Origin: Pantoea sp. SOD02
GTDB taxonomy: Bacteria > Pseudomonadota > Gammaproteobacteria > Enterobacterales > Enterobacteriaceae
DNA: 64,000 nucleotides
Direction: 5' to 3'
Assembly: GCF_024707505.1 (NCBI RefSeq)
Contig: NZ_CP102604.1
Coordinates: forward strand, 3,534,001-3,598,000
The notes under the pieces were generated by a model. The model saw only the letters and a program-made list of their open reading frames with translations. It ran no database searches and was not told the origin of the DNA. Of this stretch, positions 32,850 to 41,917 are shown in pieces. The translations under genes were made by a program, and so were the position numbers. How positions within the stretch are numbered: the first letter of the stretch is position 1; each line of letters begins with the position of its first letter.

Positions 32850-33632
32850 ATGTCACAACAACTGGCTTTGATCACCGGCGCATCAAGTGGAATTGGCGCG
32901 ACTTATGCGAAACAACTGGCAGCACGTGGCACAAACCTGATTCTAGTGGCACGCGATGAAGCCAGGCTCAATCTGTTGGCACAATCGCTGCGTGAAGCGC
33001 ATGGCGTTGAAGTCAGCGTGCTGGCTGCCGACCTCACCAACCACGATGATTTGCTAAGAGTTGATCGCGAAATCCAGCAAAACAAAGCGATTACGCTGCT
33101 GGTAAACAATGCTGGTATGACTGTCGAAGGCGAATTCATTGACGGTGACATCGCGAAAATACAAACCATGCTGACATTAAATATCGTTGCGCTAACACAG
33201 CTGGCCCACAGTGCTGCACAGGCATTTCGTGCACGTCGCAATGGCACGATTGTGAATATTGCTTCAGTGCTAGCGCTGGTGAGTGAATCAGCTAATGGTG
33301 CATACAACGCCAGCAAAGCGTATGTGCTTTCCCTGACTCGTAATCTTCATCGAGAATTAGCCGAAAGCGGTGTGCGTATGCAGGCTGTGTTGCCAGGCTT
33401 AACGCGCACTGAGATCTTCGAGCGCGTAGGAAAATCTATTAACGATCTTCCCGCTGAGATGCTGATGGAAGTGGATGATTTAGTCTCGGCAGCGCTGCGT
33501 GGACTTGATGCCGGCGAGCTGGTGACAATCCCATCCGTGGAAGATGTGCAGCTTTGGCAGACTTATGAAGAGGCACGCATCGCCATATTGCCCTTCATCT
33601 CGCTCAACAAGCCTGCAACGCGCTATTTGTAG
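32850..33632 (+). CDS. Short-chain dehydrogenase/reductase
   Basis: 260 residues, classical SDR fold. The cofactor loop TGASSGIG is at residues 9-16, NNAG at 86-89, catalytic Ser139, Tyr152 and Lys156 (YNASK). The ARD end of beta-2 (residues 34-36) is typical of NADP(H)-preferring members. The substrate is unknown. AGAGGA 8 bases before the ATG. It is divergent from and probably repressed by the TetR-family gene. Confidence 0.92.
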   Translation: MSQQLALITGASSGIGATYAKQLAARGTNLILVARDEARLNLLAQSLREAHGVEVSVLAADLTNHDDLLRVDREIQQNKAITLLVNNAGMTVEGEFIDGDIAKIQTMLTLNIVALTQLAHSAAQAFRARRNGTIVNIASVLALVSESANGAYNASKAYVLSLTRNLHRELAESGVRMQAVLPGLTRTEIFERVGKSINDLPAEMLMEVDDLVSAALRGLDAGELVTIPSVEDVQLWQTYEEARIAILPFISLNKPATRYL

Positions 33633-33803
33633 TATCGACAAACTTTCGAATGAGCCTGGTCTCAAAAAACGCTGATGATTGGGCGCTTAATAAGCGATAG
33701 AGCGTGGGATAGTAGATTTTTCTTTTTGAGATCAAAGAGTCAGCTATTGCTGTAATTTTCACCATCCAAATGGTGAACTCTGGATCACCCTAACAAGATA
33801 CTC

Positions 33804-33809
33804 TATAAT
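33804..33809 (+). promoter_or_regulatory. -10 element of the tRNA-Ile promoter
   Basis: A perfect TATAAT lies 12 bases before the tRNA 5' end, followed by a GC-rich discriminator (CCCCGC), typical of stringently controlled stable RNA genes. The -35 near 33781-33786 is poor. Confidence 0.6.
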
Positions 33810-33821
33810 CCCCGCTCCGCT

Positions 33822-33897
33822 GGCCCCTTAGCTCAGTGGTTAGAGCAGGCGACTCATAATCGCTTGGTCGCTGGTTCAAACCCAGCAGGGGCCACCA
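33822..33897 (+). tRNA. ileX: tRNA-Ile2 (CAU anticodon, lysidine-modified)
   Basis: 76 bases including encoded CCA. The acceptor stem GGCCCCT pairs with AGGGGCC; the anticodon loop CTCATAA carries CAT. The sequence matches E. coli ileX/ileY almost throughout, which are elongator Ile tRNAs whose C34 becomes lysidine to read AUA. T-stem GCTGG/CCAGC is intact. Location next to mug fits E. coli ileX. The prophage begins at its 3' end. Confidence 0.96.
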
Positions 33898-33923
33898 AAT
33901 TTAGTGATGTAAATCATGCAGTT

Positions 33924-33950
33924 AAGCCACCTTTTATGGTGGCTTTTTTG
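33924..33950 (+). terminator. Rho-independent terminator after tRNA-Ile
   Basis: An 8-base stem AAGCCACC/GGTGGCTT with a 6-base loop is followed by TTTTTG, 27 bases after the tRNA. Confidence 0.85.
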
Positions 33951-34328
33951 TTTTTTGAATCTATCATTGGCAGCAAAATGGCAGCAGATTTTTTCTATCA
34001 CCACTCACTGCAGTATAATTCGACGAACCTAATCTTAGTTACAGGGTTAGAAAGGTAGTTTTCAGCACAAGTTGGCAATACTTATATCATCAGCTATAGA
34101 TAGACCAATGCTAATGAGGAATGTTGTAGTTAGAAAGATCAGTTCAATTTGAGGAATACAACATTTGTCATTGAGATCATTGATACAAATTAGGTTTATT
34201 AAAGCTCTTTTAAAGATAAATTCGCTTGTAAACTAAAGTTTTTGTTTTCAAAAGGTGACTAGATCAGTTAAAAATAGGAATGAATAATTGGTTATCCTTC
34301 ATACTGTTCAAAGGACTTGGAGCAAGAA
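33951..34328. other. AT-rich prophage end, no gene recognised
   Basis: About 380 bases without a supported gene. Near the start, TGGCAGCA occurs twice 11 bases apart (33968-33988), which could be integrase arm-type sites. The remainder is AT-rich and leads into the cargo operon starting at 34329. No tRNA or strong hairpin was seen. Confidence 0.5.
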
Positions 34329-35555
34329 ATGTCAGAACAAAATTATATAAGCAAAATACAGGATACAAGGGTTGACTGTTGGTCTGCCTTAGTTGAATTC
34401 GATGTAAAAGATTATCTTGAACTTGCTGAGAAAGCTTACAAGGAAAGAGGTGGGATAAAACATCAACGTGATGCTTTGAAAACCACTACAGCTAAACGGA
34501 TCCGTAGCAGGCTTGTCGAAGACTTAAGAAGAGGTGCGGTCATCCCTCCGTTGGTAATTGGCATAGTTGCTGATGACGAAGACTGGACAAGAATCGCGAG
34601 TATTTCACAAGCCGATCAAGTAAAGGAGTTACTTAAGAAATACTACGAAGATTTGTCTATTATTGATGGAATGCAACGTACAACTGCTCTTAAAGAAGCA
34701 TTAGCTTTGGACGGCGAGGTTGGGGACCACCTAATAAGAGTTGAAGCATGGATTGCTAAAGGTACTGAAAGTTTAATATATCGAATGCTCGTTCTTAATA
34801 CGGGACAGGTGCCTTGGAATCTTAAACAACAACTTGAAGTAGTTTACGCTCCATTAGTAAAAACAATCAGAGAAAAAGTTAGATTTCATAGACTCCTGTC
34901 TGGTTCTGATAGACGATGGAAAGGCGGGGAGTTCAAAACGGATTCATTGATTGAGTCTTATATAGCTTTTGGTTTACGCCGAACCGAGGTAGATACCCAA
35001 GAGAGTTTGGCTGATGAGTTCTCAAGGCTGGATATTGCAGAAGCACTAACAAATAAAAAGTATGATCATTATTTCTATAGAGTAGTACAAATGTTAGTAA
35101 ACTTCGACATTGCTATATCAAGGTATAATGAAGTTGTCAATGAAGATACCGCAGATCCTTCTGATAGCTCTGATAGTTTAGAAGTCGGAATAAAATCGAG
35201 AAAACTGGTCAGGGGAAGGAATATATTTGATACTCAAGCTGCACGAGTGGGTTTCATAGTAGCTTGTGCCGTTAGTATTCTTGGCAGAGTAGGAATGGAT
35301 AAAGAAGAAGATATTAGTGAAGAGAGATGCACCTCTTTAGAGAACTCTTGTAGTGAATTAGTTCAAAGGATAAATTCATTAGAGGTACAAGAATTAGAGA
35401 GCTTTTTACTATTAGATGTTTTAGCTGAGAAACTATCACGTAGACCGAGTTCTGCTGTGGGTAGATGGGAACGTTCTTTCTTTGAGTCCGCATTCCGTGT
35501 GCTAATTGAAGAAAACTTTAACGTACCAAATATGGAACCATGCTGGCGAGCTTGA
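34329..35555 (+). CDS. DGMQR-motif protein (ParB/DUF262/DGQHR-like), prophage cargo
   Basis: 408 residues, no close family that I can name. Residues 110-122 read SIIDGMQRTTALK; D113-G-M-Q-R117 plus TT matches the DGQxR-TT signature of the ParB/Srx-like fold seen in DUF262 (GmrS, SspE) and DndB-type proteins, which use it for nucleotide hydrolysis or DNA-modification-linked functions. Further conserved-looking context: RIRSRLVEDLRRGAVIPPLVIG just before (typical of these families) and VLNTGQVPWNL after. The C-terminal 200 residues are helical without known motifs. The ATG at 34329 has GGAG 6 bases upstream, better than the TTG at 34317. AT-rich codon use, unlike the phage. One base separates it from the HEPN-motif gene. 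Confidence 0.75.
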   Translation: MSEQNYISKIQDTRVDCWSALVEFDVKDYLELAEKAYKERGGIKHQRDALKTTTAKRIRSRLVEDLRRGAVIPPLVIGIVADDEDWTRIASISQADQVKELLKKYYEDLSIIDGMQRTTALKEALALDGEVGDHLIRVEAWIAKGTESLIYRMLVLNTGQVPWNLKQQLEVVYAPLVKTIREKVRFHRLLSGSDRRWKGGEFKTDSLIESYIAFGLRRTEVDTQESLADEFSRLDIAEALTNKKYDHYFYRVVQMLVNFDIAISRYNEVVNEDTADPSDSSDSLEVGIKSRKLVRGRNIFDTQAARVGFIVACAVSILGRVGMDKEEDISEERCTSLENSCSELVQRINSLEVQELESFLLLDVLAEKLSRRPSSAVGRWERSFFESAFRVLIEENFNVPNMEPCWRA

Positions 35556-35556
35556 T

Positions 35557-36639
35557 ATGTCTAGACAAAGAATTGAAATGTCAAAATATATTTTTGATAA
35601 AATACATGAATCCGCATCTTTACAGGATCCAATGTATACATCCGATGATCACGCAAGATGGCTGGTTCGTAAAGACCAAGCGGATATTGATATTATGAGT
35701 GATGCTGAGGTCAAATTTATTTTATTAGGTGTTAATAAACTTGTAGCAACTATCAAATATGAAAATGAAAATTACTTTTGTTTCAGTGGATTAGGTGAAG
35801 CTGTTAACCTTCCGGCCAATCTAGAAGAAATTGAGTCCACTCCGGGATTATTCGCATGTGTCATCTACTGTGCACAATTGAAATCTTTTGCCACAGCATC
35901 CCAAGCTAGAGACGCATTAGAGCAGCAATATAGAGGGGTTGATGAATATTCCGGGCATGCGCTTGAACAAATAGAGGATCTCTTCCAGAAATTATATTTT
36001 GCAAAAGCAAACATAGATGCCAGTTCAACTTACTTAAATAACTTAGATCGTGTGGCAGGAGCGTATATTGCGTCACAATATTTAAGTCATCCATTAGAAA
36101 TTAACTATAATTTGCGTTCTAGACTTATTACATTTTTCGAAGCTGGTGATGAAACCATACCATTTAATTTACCTTTACAAGGTATTTTATCTTACAACTG
36201 GCCATCATTATTTCTAGACCTTTATCGATGCCTAGAGCAATTATACACAGTTATAAAATTAAAAAGTTTGGTTGAAAAATTACCATACAATGGCGCTCTT
36301 GCGGAACTAGCATATTTGCTTGAAGATCAATTATCATGGAGGCCTAAGGAGCAGGATGCATTAGCAAGTATATTATCCAGTTCAAATGAGGCAACTCGCT
36401 CAAAGGTAATATCTGCTTTTAATCCTGATACACAAAGCGGAATGGAGTATTCTGCAAGTAAATGTGCAGCCCACATTTATAAACTCAGAAATTCTCATGT
36501 CCATTTTCGTCCCGCAATGAAAGCTGAGACTAGATCAACGGAGCAATGGAATGAAATTGTAATAGCTATGTGTGATATGGTTGATGAAGTTTACGAGGCT
36601 CTTGGTAATGAGTTCCTCAAAAATAGGGTTAGCTCATAG
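35557..36639 (+). CDS. HEPN-motif protein, partner of the DGMQR gene
   Basis: 360 residues, function unknown. Near the C-terminus AHIYKLRNSHVHFRP contains R311-N-S-H-V-H316, the RNxxxH signature of HEPN ribonucleases, in a helical context as in Apea-type HEPN domains. The N-terminal 290 residues are of unknown fold. Start MSRQRIEMSKYIF lies one base after the TGA of the upstream gene; the frame is open further upstream (to 35506) but overlaps. Very AT-rich. With the preceding gene it forms a two-gene operon between the tRNA and ogr, not a normal P2 gene pair. An antiphage role is inference. Confidence 0.72.
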   Translation: MSRQRIEMSKYIFDKIHESASLQDPMYTSDDHARWLVRKDQADIDIMSDAEVKFILLGVNKLVATIKYENENYFCFSGLGEAVNLPANLEEIESTPGLFACVIYCAQLKSFATASQARDALEQQYRGVDEYSGHALEQIEDLFQKLYFAKANIDASSTYLNNLDRVAGAYIASQYLSHPLEINYNLRSRLITFFEAGDETIPFNLPLQGILSYNWPSLFLDLYRCLEQLYTVIKLKSLVEKLPYNGALAELAYLLEDQLSWRPKEQDALASILSSSNEATRSKVISAFNPDTQSGMEYSASKCAAHIYKLRNSHVHFRPAMKAETRSTEQWNEIVIAMCDMVDEVYEALGNEFLKNRVSS

Positions 36640-36683
36640 TAATTAAAACTAAGTCGTTGATTAAATTTACATCTTCTTTAACC

Positions 36684-36727
36684 CTATCCTTCAGAATACA
36701 TTACTAACAATAACTCCTGAAGGATAG
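36684..36727. repeat. 11-base perfect inverted repeat between cargo and ogr
   Basis: CTATCCTTCAG (36684-36694) and CTGAAGGATAG (36717-36727) flank a 22-base AT-rich loop. It lies 44 bases after the HEPN gene stop. There is no T-run, so it may be a weak terminator, a protein site or the scar of cargo insertion. The rest of 36640-36907 is AT-rich with no gene. Confidence 0.55.
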
Positions 36728-36907
36728 CTATAAAAATAAATTAAAATCACATCTTCAATACTATTCGTTTACTCCCCCCTTCAATTAAATTATCATAAAT
36801 CGCCCATTCATTTTTTAAGGTTAAATAATTATGCATTAACTAATGAATACTAAAACCATAATATTCAAACAGTCAAAGCCTAACGGGCAATAAATAAATC
36901 GCAATAT

Positions 36908-37126
36908 TTAAAACCATAATTTTTGCTGCTGGTTTCTTCCCGGATGCGGAGGCACGGGTTTAACACTACCAGGCTTCATAATGATCTCAGAAACCGTTTC
37001 ATGAGATTTAAACGTACAGCTGCAATTGATGTTCTGGCACTGGTTATATCGTTCTTTAGTTGTTGCTGATACCTGAAAGCTGCTGCGGGTATGTGCGGCA
37101 TTCCCGCACAAAGGGCAATTCATCAT
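36908..37126 (-). CDS. ogr: Ogr/Delta late-gene transcription activator
   Basis: 72 residues, the P2 Ogr length. The zinc-binding pattern C4-x2-C7-x22-C30-x4-C35 is exact (CPLC ... CQNINC), and KERYNQCQNINC and VKPVPPHP match P2 Ogr. Ogr binds upstream of the late promoters and recruits host RNA polymerase through the alpha subunit. The ATG at 37126 with GGAG upstream fits; an ATG at 37123 is adjacent. Likely targets in this prophage are the three palindromes at 44181, 49157 and 55214. Confidence 0.95.
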   Translation of the reverse strand: MMNCPLCGNAAHTRSSFQVSATTKERYNQCQNINCSCTFKSHETVSEIIMKPGSVKPVPPHPGRNQQQKLWF

Positions 37127-37188
37127 AATGTCTTCTCCAAAACCCAATTGAGATTAATATTACTCAATTTAACCATTTTGAGATAGCA

Positions 37189-38289
37189 CTATTCCATTTC
37201 AAGTGAATCTATTTTCACTTCAAGTTCAATACTTGTCGCATAACCGTTTTCCGCGCTCAGGCTGTGCGTCAGCGTTGTGATAATCCATTCCCCGGCATCA
37301 ATCTGCTGTTTAAACCCGCTCACCTTTACAGGCATTTCCGTGTAGAGATCTGCGCGACCACGCGCCAGCTGAATAGAGAACGTAGCCACCCCGCGCTGTA
37401 GCCTTTCCCACTGCATTTTTGCGGCGCGCTCGGCGTTGGCCCGGTTCGCATAGGTGCGGCTCAGTACCAGCACGTTTTCATCCGTGCCGATCAGGTAGTC
37501 GCCCTGCTTCGCCTCCGGCTCCTTCTTCTGCGCGGCGGGCTTGCGGCGTTTACGCTTCACCGTGGCTTCCGGCTTTTTCTCCGGCTCACGGGTGTGCAGC
37601 CAGCTTGCGATCACGCCGGTGTAGGCGTCGCGGTCAGCCAGCGTAAAGCGATGGCCGTCGCCGTCCTTGCGCACGAGGGTGATGGCGGGCAGCACTTTGC
37701 CGCTGGCCGTTTTCCCCTGTCCCTGCCGGATAAACAGCAGGTTGCCGTTCTTGATGCAGGCCACCGCGCCGCACTGTTTCGCCAGCCGCATCAGGAAGCT
37801 GGCGTCTGACTCGTTGGTCTGGTCGATATGGTCCACGGCCATCTTCGCCACATCGTCGCCCATCGCCGTTTTAAGCTTGTGCCGCCCGGCAATCTCTTTC
37901 ACCACCTCGCCGACGCTGGTCTGGTGCCACGACTTTTCGCGCTTCGTGTTGAGCGTCTGGCGGAAGTCCGCGCTGCGCGCGCGCAGGGTCAGCCGGTCCG
38001 GCGTGCCGCTGTGCTCGATTTCGTCCACGGTGTAGGTGCCTTTCGGGAAAAGCGCCTCACCTTTCCAGCCGAGCGCCAGCGACAGCTCAACGCCCCGGCG
38101 CGGCATCAGCAGCTGCCCGTCCGCGTCGTCCAGCTCGATGTCCAGCTGGTCCGCCTCAAAGCCGCGGTTATCGGTGAGCGTCAGGCTGATAAGCCGCTGC
38201 TCTATCTTCTGCGTGACGTCCGCCCCGGCAAGCTTCAGGCGAAAGGCGGGCGCGTTCGCCTGGTCGTTAATCCAGCTGCCCGCCATCAT
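37189..38289 (-). CDS. D: Phage late control protein D (tail hub/baseplate)
   Basis: 366 residues, P2 gpD family (Phage_GPD). It contributes to the tail hub, with a gp27/VgrG-like fold. Signatures: DQLDIELDDADG, LALGWKGEALFPKGTYTVDEIEHSG, and KSWHQTSVGEVVKEIAGRH. A Lys/Arg-rich linker (about 238-258) contains RKRRKPAAQKKEPE. Its start overlaps the U stop, as usual. Last gene of the FI-to-D operon. Confidence 0.95.
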   Translation of the reverse strand: MMAGSWINDQANAPAFRLKLAGADVTQKIEQRLISLTLTDNRGFEADQLDIELDDADGQLLMPRRGVELSLALGWKGEALFPKGTYTVDEIEHSGTPDRLTLRARSADFRQTLNTKREKSWHQTSVGEVVKEIAGRHKLKTAMGDDVAKMAVDHIDQTNESDASFLMRLAKQCGAVACIKNGNLLFIRQGQGKTASGKVLPAITLVRKDGDGHRFTLADRDAYTGVIASWLHTREPEKKPEATVKRKRRKPAAQKKEPEAKQGDYLIGTDENVLVLSRTYANRANAERAAKMQWERLQRGVATFSIQLARGRADLYTEMPVKVSGFKQQIDAGEWIITTLTHSLSAENGYATSIELEVKIDSLEME

Positions 38290-38771
38290 GAGAACAGCCC
38301 GCCCACTGCGGCGCCCACTTTACCGGCGGCGTCGGTGGCCGCGCCCTGCATGGCCGACAGCTGATCGCTGAGGCTGCCGAACATCTCACCCAGCGATTCG
38401 TCGGTGCGCTTCAGCGTCAGCGTGAACTCAATGCGCCGGCACACACCGTTGCTGAAAAATTCCGCCTTAGTCTGGCTTAGGCTCTCGATCACGAACATGC
38501 CGTAAATCGTGCCGCTGCCCTCAATCAGCGGCCACGCGCGGCCCAGCTCGGCAATCTGCTCCAGCGCGAACAGCGACAGCCTGCCGCCGGTGATTTCCGG
38601 CAGCAGCACGCCCGACAGCGTGATCGTGTCGTTATCCGGGCCGAGGAACTGCAGCGCGGGACGCACGCCCACGCGGCTGTTCGACGGGAAGCGCCAGCTG
38701 CGCTGCAGCTGCAATTCCTGATACGGCACCGTCTTGAGCATGAAAACAAACAGGCCCAGCGTCATCATCAT
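38286..38771 (-). CDS. U: Phage tail protein U
   Basis: 161 residues, P2 gpU. GPDNDTITLSGVLLPEITGGRLSL and AWPLIEGSGTIYGMFVIESLS are near-identical to P2. Tail completion / terminator role is known for the family. Starts MMMTLGLFVF, overlapping the T stop by 4 bases. Confidence 0.95.
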   Translation of the reverse strand: MMMTLGLFVFMLKTVPYQELQLQRSWRFPSNSRVGVRPALQFLGPDNDTITLSGVLLPEITGGRLSLFALEQIAELGRAWPLIEGSGTIYGMFVIESLSQTKAEFFSNGVCRRIEFTLTLKRTDESLGEMFGSLSDQLSAMQGAATDAAGKVGAAVGGLFS

Positions 38772-41700
38772 GATTCAAATCCTCCACGGTCTCGGTAACT
38801 GCTGCGGGCGCGGGACTGCGCCTGCCGCTCTTTCGCCTCCAGCCTGCGCATCACCTCATCCACCACGTCCTGCGCGCTCTGGCCCGGCTGCTGCACGATG
38901 GTGATCGGCGCGTGAATGCTTACGGGTGCGGTAGCTGCTGCGGACTGCTGGCGCGGCGCGTCCTGCCGGTAGCTCTGCGCGGGCAGGCTCAACGGGTGCA
39001 GCGGCTTCGCCTCCGCCGTTCCGGCCGCCATGCCAAGCGTCATGGCCGCCATGGCCGCCAGCTGCGCGGTGCGTTTCCGGCTCGTCACGCTCACCGGTCC
39101 GCCGACGATTTCCGGGCCGTTCTCACCCACGACGCCAAACTGGCCCGCCGGGATATTGCCGCCGGTGTCGTACATGCCCGCAAACGCCGGGAAGCCGCCC
39201 GCTGGCAGCTTAACCCCGCCACCACTGACGCTGGCGGCCTGCGGTGCCTGCGGCAGCTTCGTGTTAGCCGACGCCTTGCTGACGAGGCCGAACTTATCCA
39301 GCAGCTCGCCGATCCCGGCCTTCAGGCTGTCCAGCGGATGCATGACCATGTTCAGCCCGTCGGCCAGCGCCTGCCCGAATGCTTTACCCTTCGCGGCGGC
39401 GCTGTCCAGCTCGGCCGCCGTGGACTGCACCGGCGACAGCAGGTCTTTAAACCAGCCGAACATCGCCTGCACTTTGTCACCAATCCACTGGAACACCGGC
39501 TGCAGCGGTGAAAACGCCTCGCTGATGGGACCGGCGGCGGCCCGGAAGCCGTCCACCACGCCGCCTAAATACGCTTTAATTGGCGCCCAGTATTTCCAGA
39601 TAACCAGCGCCACACCCGCAAGTGCGGCTACGGCCAGCCCGACGGGACTCAGCAGCGCACCGAGCGCCCAGATTACGCCGGTCAGCACCGTGCGCAGCAG
39701 CGCCAGCGGCGACTTCACCAGCCACATCAGCGCACCACCGGCACCGCGCACCGACGCAGCCAGCGGCGCAAGGGCGGCACCGGCCAGACCGCGCACCTGC
39801 GCGCCCAGCGCCCGCACACCGGCCATCGGGTTACGGAAGGACGCAACCAGCGTCTGCCCGGCGTCCTGCGCCTTCTCATTGATTTTCTCCAGCGCGCCCT
39901 CGCGGAAGGCGTTGAGAATGCCGCCACCCTCTTCGTCATCATCACCGCCGCGCAGGGACGCCAGCGCGTCGCGGATTTTCTCCAGCCAGTTCACCGACTC
40001 CCCGGCCTCGCCGCCGCTAAACAGTGAGAACAGCTTTTTGATGCCGTCGCCGGACGACGCCAGACCGGGCGCAAGTTTTGAGAATGCCTTGCCCAGCCCG
40101 CCCAGCAGCGGCGAGAGCTTCGCCAGCCCTTTCAGGCCGAGCATGCTTAACCCGAAGCGCAGCATCAGGATCGGACCGAGCACGGCGGCCATGCCCACGG
40201 CGAGCGTGCCGAGCGCCAGCGTTACCGTTGCCACCACGGCGGCGATCTTCATCAGCCTGCCGACCAGCTCGGGATTGGACTCCACCCAGCGGCGCATGGT
40301 GCCGGTAACGCGCTTCACCGCGTCCATGATTTCCATCAGCGGCGCGCGCAGCGTATCGCCGAGGCTGCTCAGCGTGTTGGCCGCGCCGGTTTTCACCAGC
40401 AGCCACTGCGCGGACAGCGAATCCTTATTGATATCGGATTCTTTCTGCATGGAGCCATTGGCCGCGTTGCCCTGCGTCAGCTGCAGCTGGCGTCGCAGCT
40501 CCGGCATGTTGTTGGCGAGCTTCGCCGCGTCCTTGCCGAACTCCTTGCCGAATACCATGGTCATCGCGGTCAGGCGCTTGTCAGCAGGCAGATTGTTGAC
40601 CTTCTCCAGCACGCGCTGGATGGTGCCCATCGCATCGGTAGTCATCTGCTTTTCAATGGCTTTCGGGTCCAGCTTCAGCAGCTCCATGCCGCCCATAAAC
40701 GTCTTGCCCTGCATGGTGGCAACGGAGAGTTCGCGCACCATGGCGTTCGCCGCGCTGGCGGCGGTTTCCGACGTGGCGCCGAGGCTCAGGAACGTTGAGC
40801 CGAGCGCGGCCGCCTTGCGGTAGTCCAGCCTGTCCGCCACGCCGCCCATACGCTGCAGCACGTCGATGATGTCCGATCCCTTGGACATCGCATTGTCGTC
40901 CAGGTAGTTCAGCGCGTCGCCCAGCTGCTCGATGTTGCGGGTGGGGATTTTGTAGAGCTGCGCAATCTTGCCCAGCCCCTCGGCCAGCTCACCGGCGGGC
41001 AGCTCAAACGCGGTGGATGCCTTCGCCGCCGTGGTGGCAAACGCCAGCAGGTCGCGCTTCTGGTCCTCGTAGGAGTCGTTCTGGTTGGTCACGCCCATGC
41101 GCGCACCACCTTCGACCAGTGCGGCGTAGTCAATCGCGCCGTTGTCCATCGGCAGCTGCTCGCTGGCGACCTTAATAGCGGCCTGCATGTCGTAAAACTG
41201 CGCCGTGCGGTTGCCGTCGTTGTCGCGCAGGCCGTTAACCTGCTTCGCCACGCCCTTCATGGCGTCTTCCATGTCCGCCGAGGATTTTACGGCGGCCAGC
41301 ACCGGCGCGCCCATCGCCAGCCCGGCCACGGTGGTCGCCGCACCGGCACCGGCAATTTTATCGCGCACCTCAAGCGAGCGGGCGTGGCGCTCCCGCAGCG
41401 CGTTGATTTTGGCCTGCTGCTCGCCGAGCCGCTTCAGCGACTTCTGCTGCCGGTCAATCGCCGCGCGCGTCTCGTCCGCACGGCTTTTCAGATCGCGCTG
41501 TGCCTGACTGAGTTTTTTAGTATCAACGCCGGATTCAGTGAGGGCGGCGCGCTGGCGCTGCACCGAACCCAACAGGCCGTTATAGGATTGCTGCAGCTCG
41601 CGCACGCGGTTCTTCGCCTGCTCCAGCACCCTCGCCTGCGCGGCGGTGGGCCGGTTAGTGGCGCTGAACTGCGTCGCCAGCTTCGCCGCCTCTTCGCGCG

Positions 41701-41917
41701 CGCCCTTGAGGTTATTGGCGGTAATAGCCAGCTGCGAGCGGGCTTTACGGAAGCCGTCGATGCGCGCGGCCTGCGCGTCGAGGTCCTTCAGGCTGGCGCG
41801 CGCGGTGCGCAGGGAATCGGCCAGCTCGCGGGTGCTGGCCTTTGCAGAACGGAAGGGGCGGGTCAGTTTGTCTACCGCGTTAAGAACAACCTGCAGGCGC
41901 AAGTCTTTATCACTCAT
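38768..41917 (-). CDS. T: Phage tail tape measure protein T
   Basis: 1049 residues; P2 gpT is about 815. It sets tail length and forms the DNA injection scaffold. Residues 20-200 are predicted coiled coil (STRELADSLRTARASLKDLDAQ). Several hydrophobic Gly/Ala-rich stretches (about 195-215, 560-600, 715-770) are typical. VVGENGPEIVGGPVSVTSRKR near 950 is a common tape-measure motif. The ATG overlaps the E' stop. The greater length predicts a longer tail. Confidence 0.95.
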   Translation of the reverse strand: MSDKDLRLQVVLNAVDKLTRPFRSAKASTRELADSLRTARASLKDLDAQAARIDGFRKARSQLAITANNLKGAREEAAKLATQFSATNRPTAAQARVLEQAKNRVRELQQSYNGLLGSVQRQRAALTESGVDTKKLSQAQRDLKSRADETRAAIDRQQKSLKRLGEQQAKINALRERHARSLEVRDKIAGAGAATTVAGLAMGAPVLAAVKSSADMEDAMKGVAKQVNGLRDNDGNRTAQFYDMQAAIKVASEQLPMDNGAIDYAALVEGGARMGVTNQNDSYEDQKRDLLAFATTAAKASTAFELPAGELAEGLGKIAQLYKIPTRNIEQLGDALNYLDDNAMSKGSDIIDVLQRMGGVADRLDYRKAAALGSTFLSLGATSETAASAANAMVRELSVATMQGKTFMGGMELLKLDPKAIEKQMTTDAMGTIQRVLEKVNNLPADKRLTAMTMVFGKEFGKDAAKLANNMPELRRQLQLTQGNAANGSMQKESDINKDSLSAQWLLVKTGAANTLSSLGDTLRAPLMEIMDAVKRVTGTMRRWVESNPELVGRLMKIAAVVATVTLALGTLAVGMAAVLGPILMLRFGLSMLGLKGLAKLSPLLGGLGKAFSKLAPGLASSGDGIKKLFSLFSGGEAGESVNWLEKIRDALASLRGGDDDEEGGGILNAFREGALEKINEKAQDAGQTLVASFRNPMAGVRALGAQVRGLAGAALAPLAASVRGAGGALMWLVKSPLALLRTVLTGVIWALGALLSPVGLAVAALAGVALVIWKYWAPIKAYLGGVVDGFRAAAGPISEAFSPLQPVFQWIGDKVQAMFGWFKDLLSPVQSTAAELDSAAAKGKAFGQALADGLNMVMHPLDSLKAGIGELLDKFGLVSKASANTKLPQAPQAASVSGGGVKLPAGGFPAFAGMYDTGGNIPAGQFGVVGENGPEIVGGPVSVTSRKRTAQLAAMAAMTLGMAAGTAEAKPLHPLSLPAQSYRQDAPRQQSAAATAPVSIHAPITIVQQPGQSAQDVVDEVMRRLEAKERQAQSRARSSYRDRGGFES

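Noticed and set aside
39030..40823. 597-residue open frame on the plus strand
   Set aside because: It is antisense to the tape measure gene T, which is in proper operon context. High GC leaves long open shadow frames; composition is Ser/Pro/Ala-rich with no domain.
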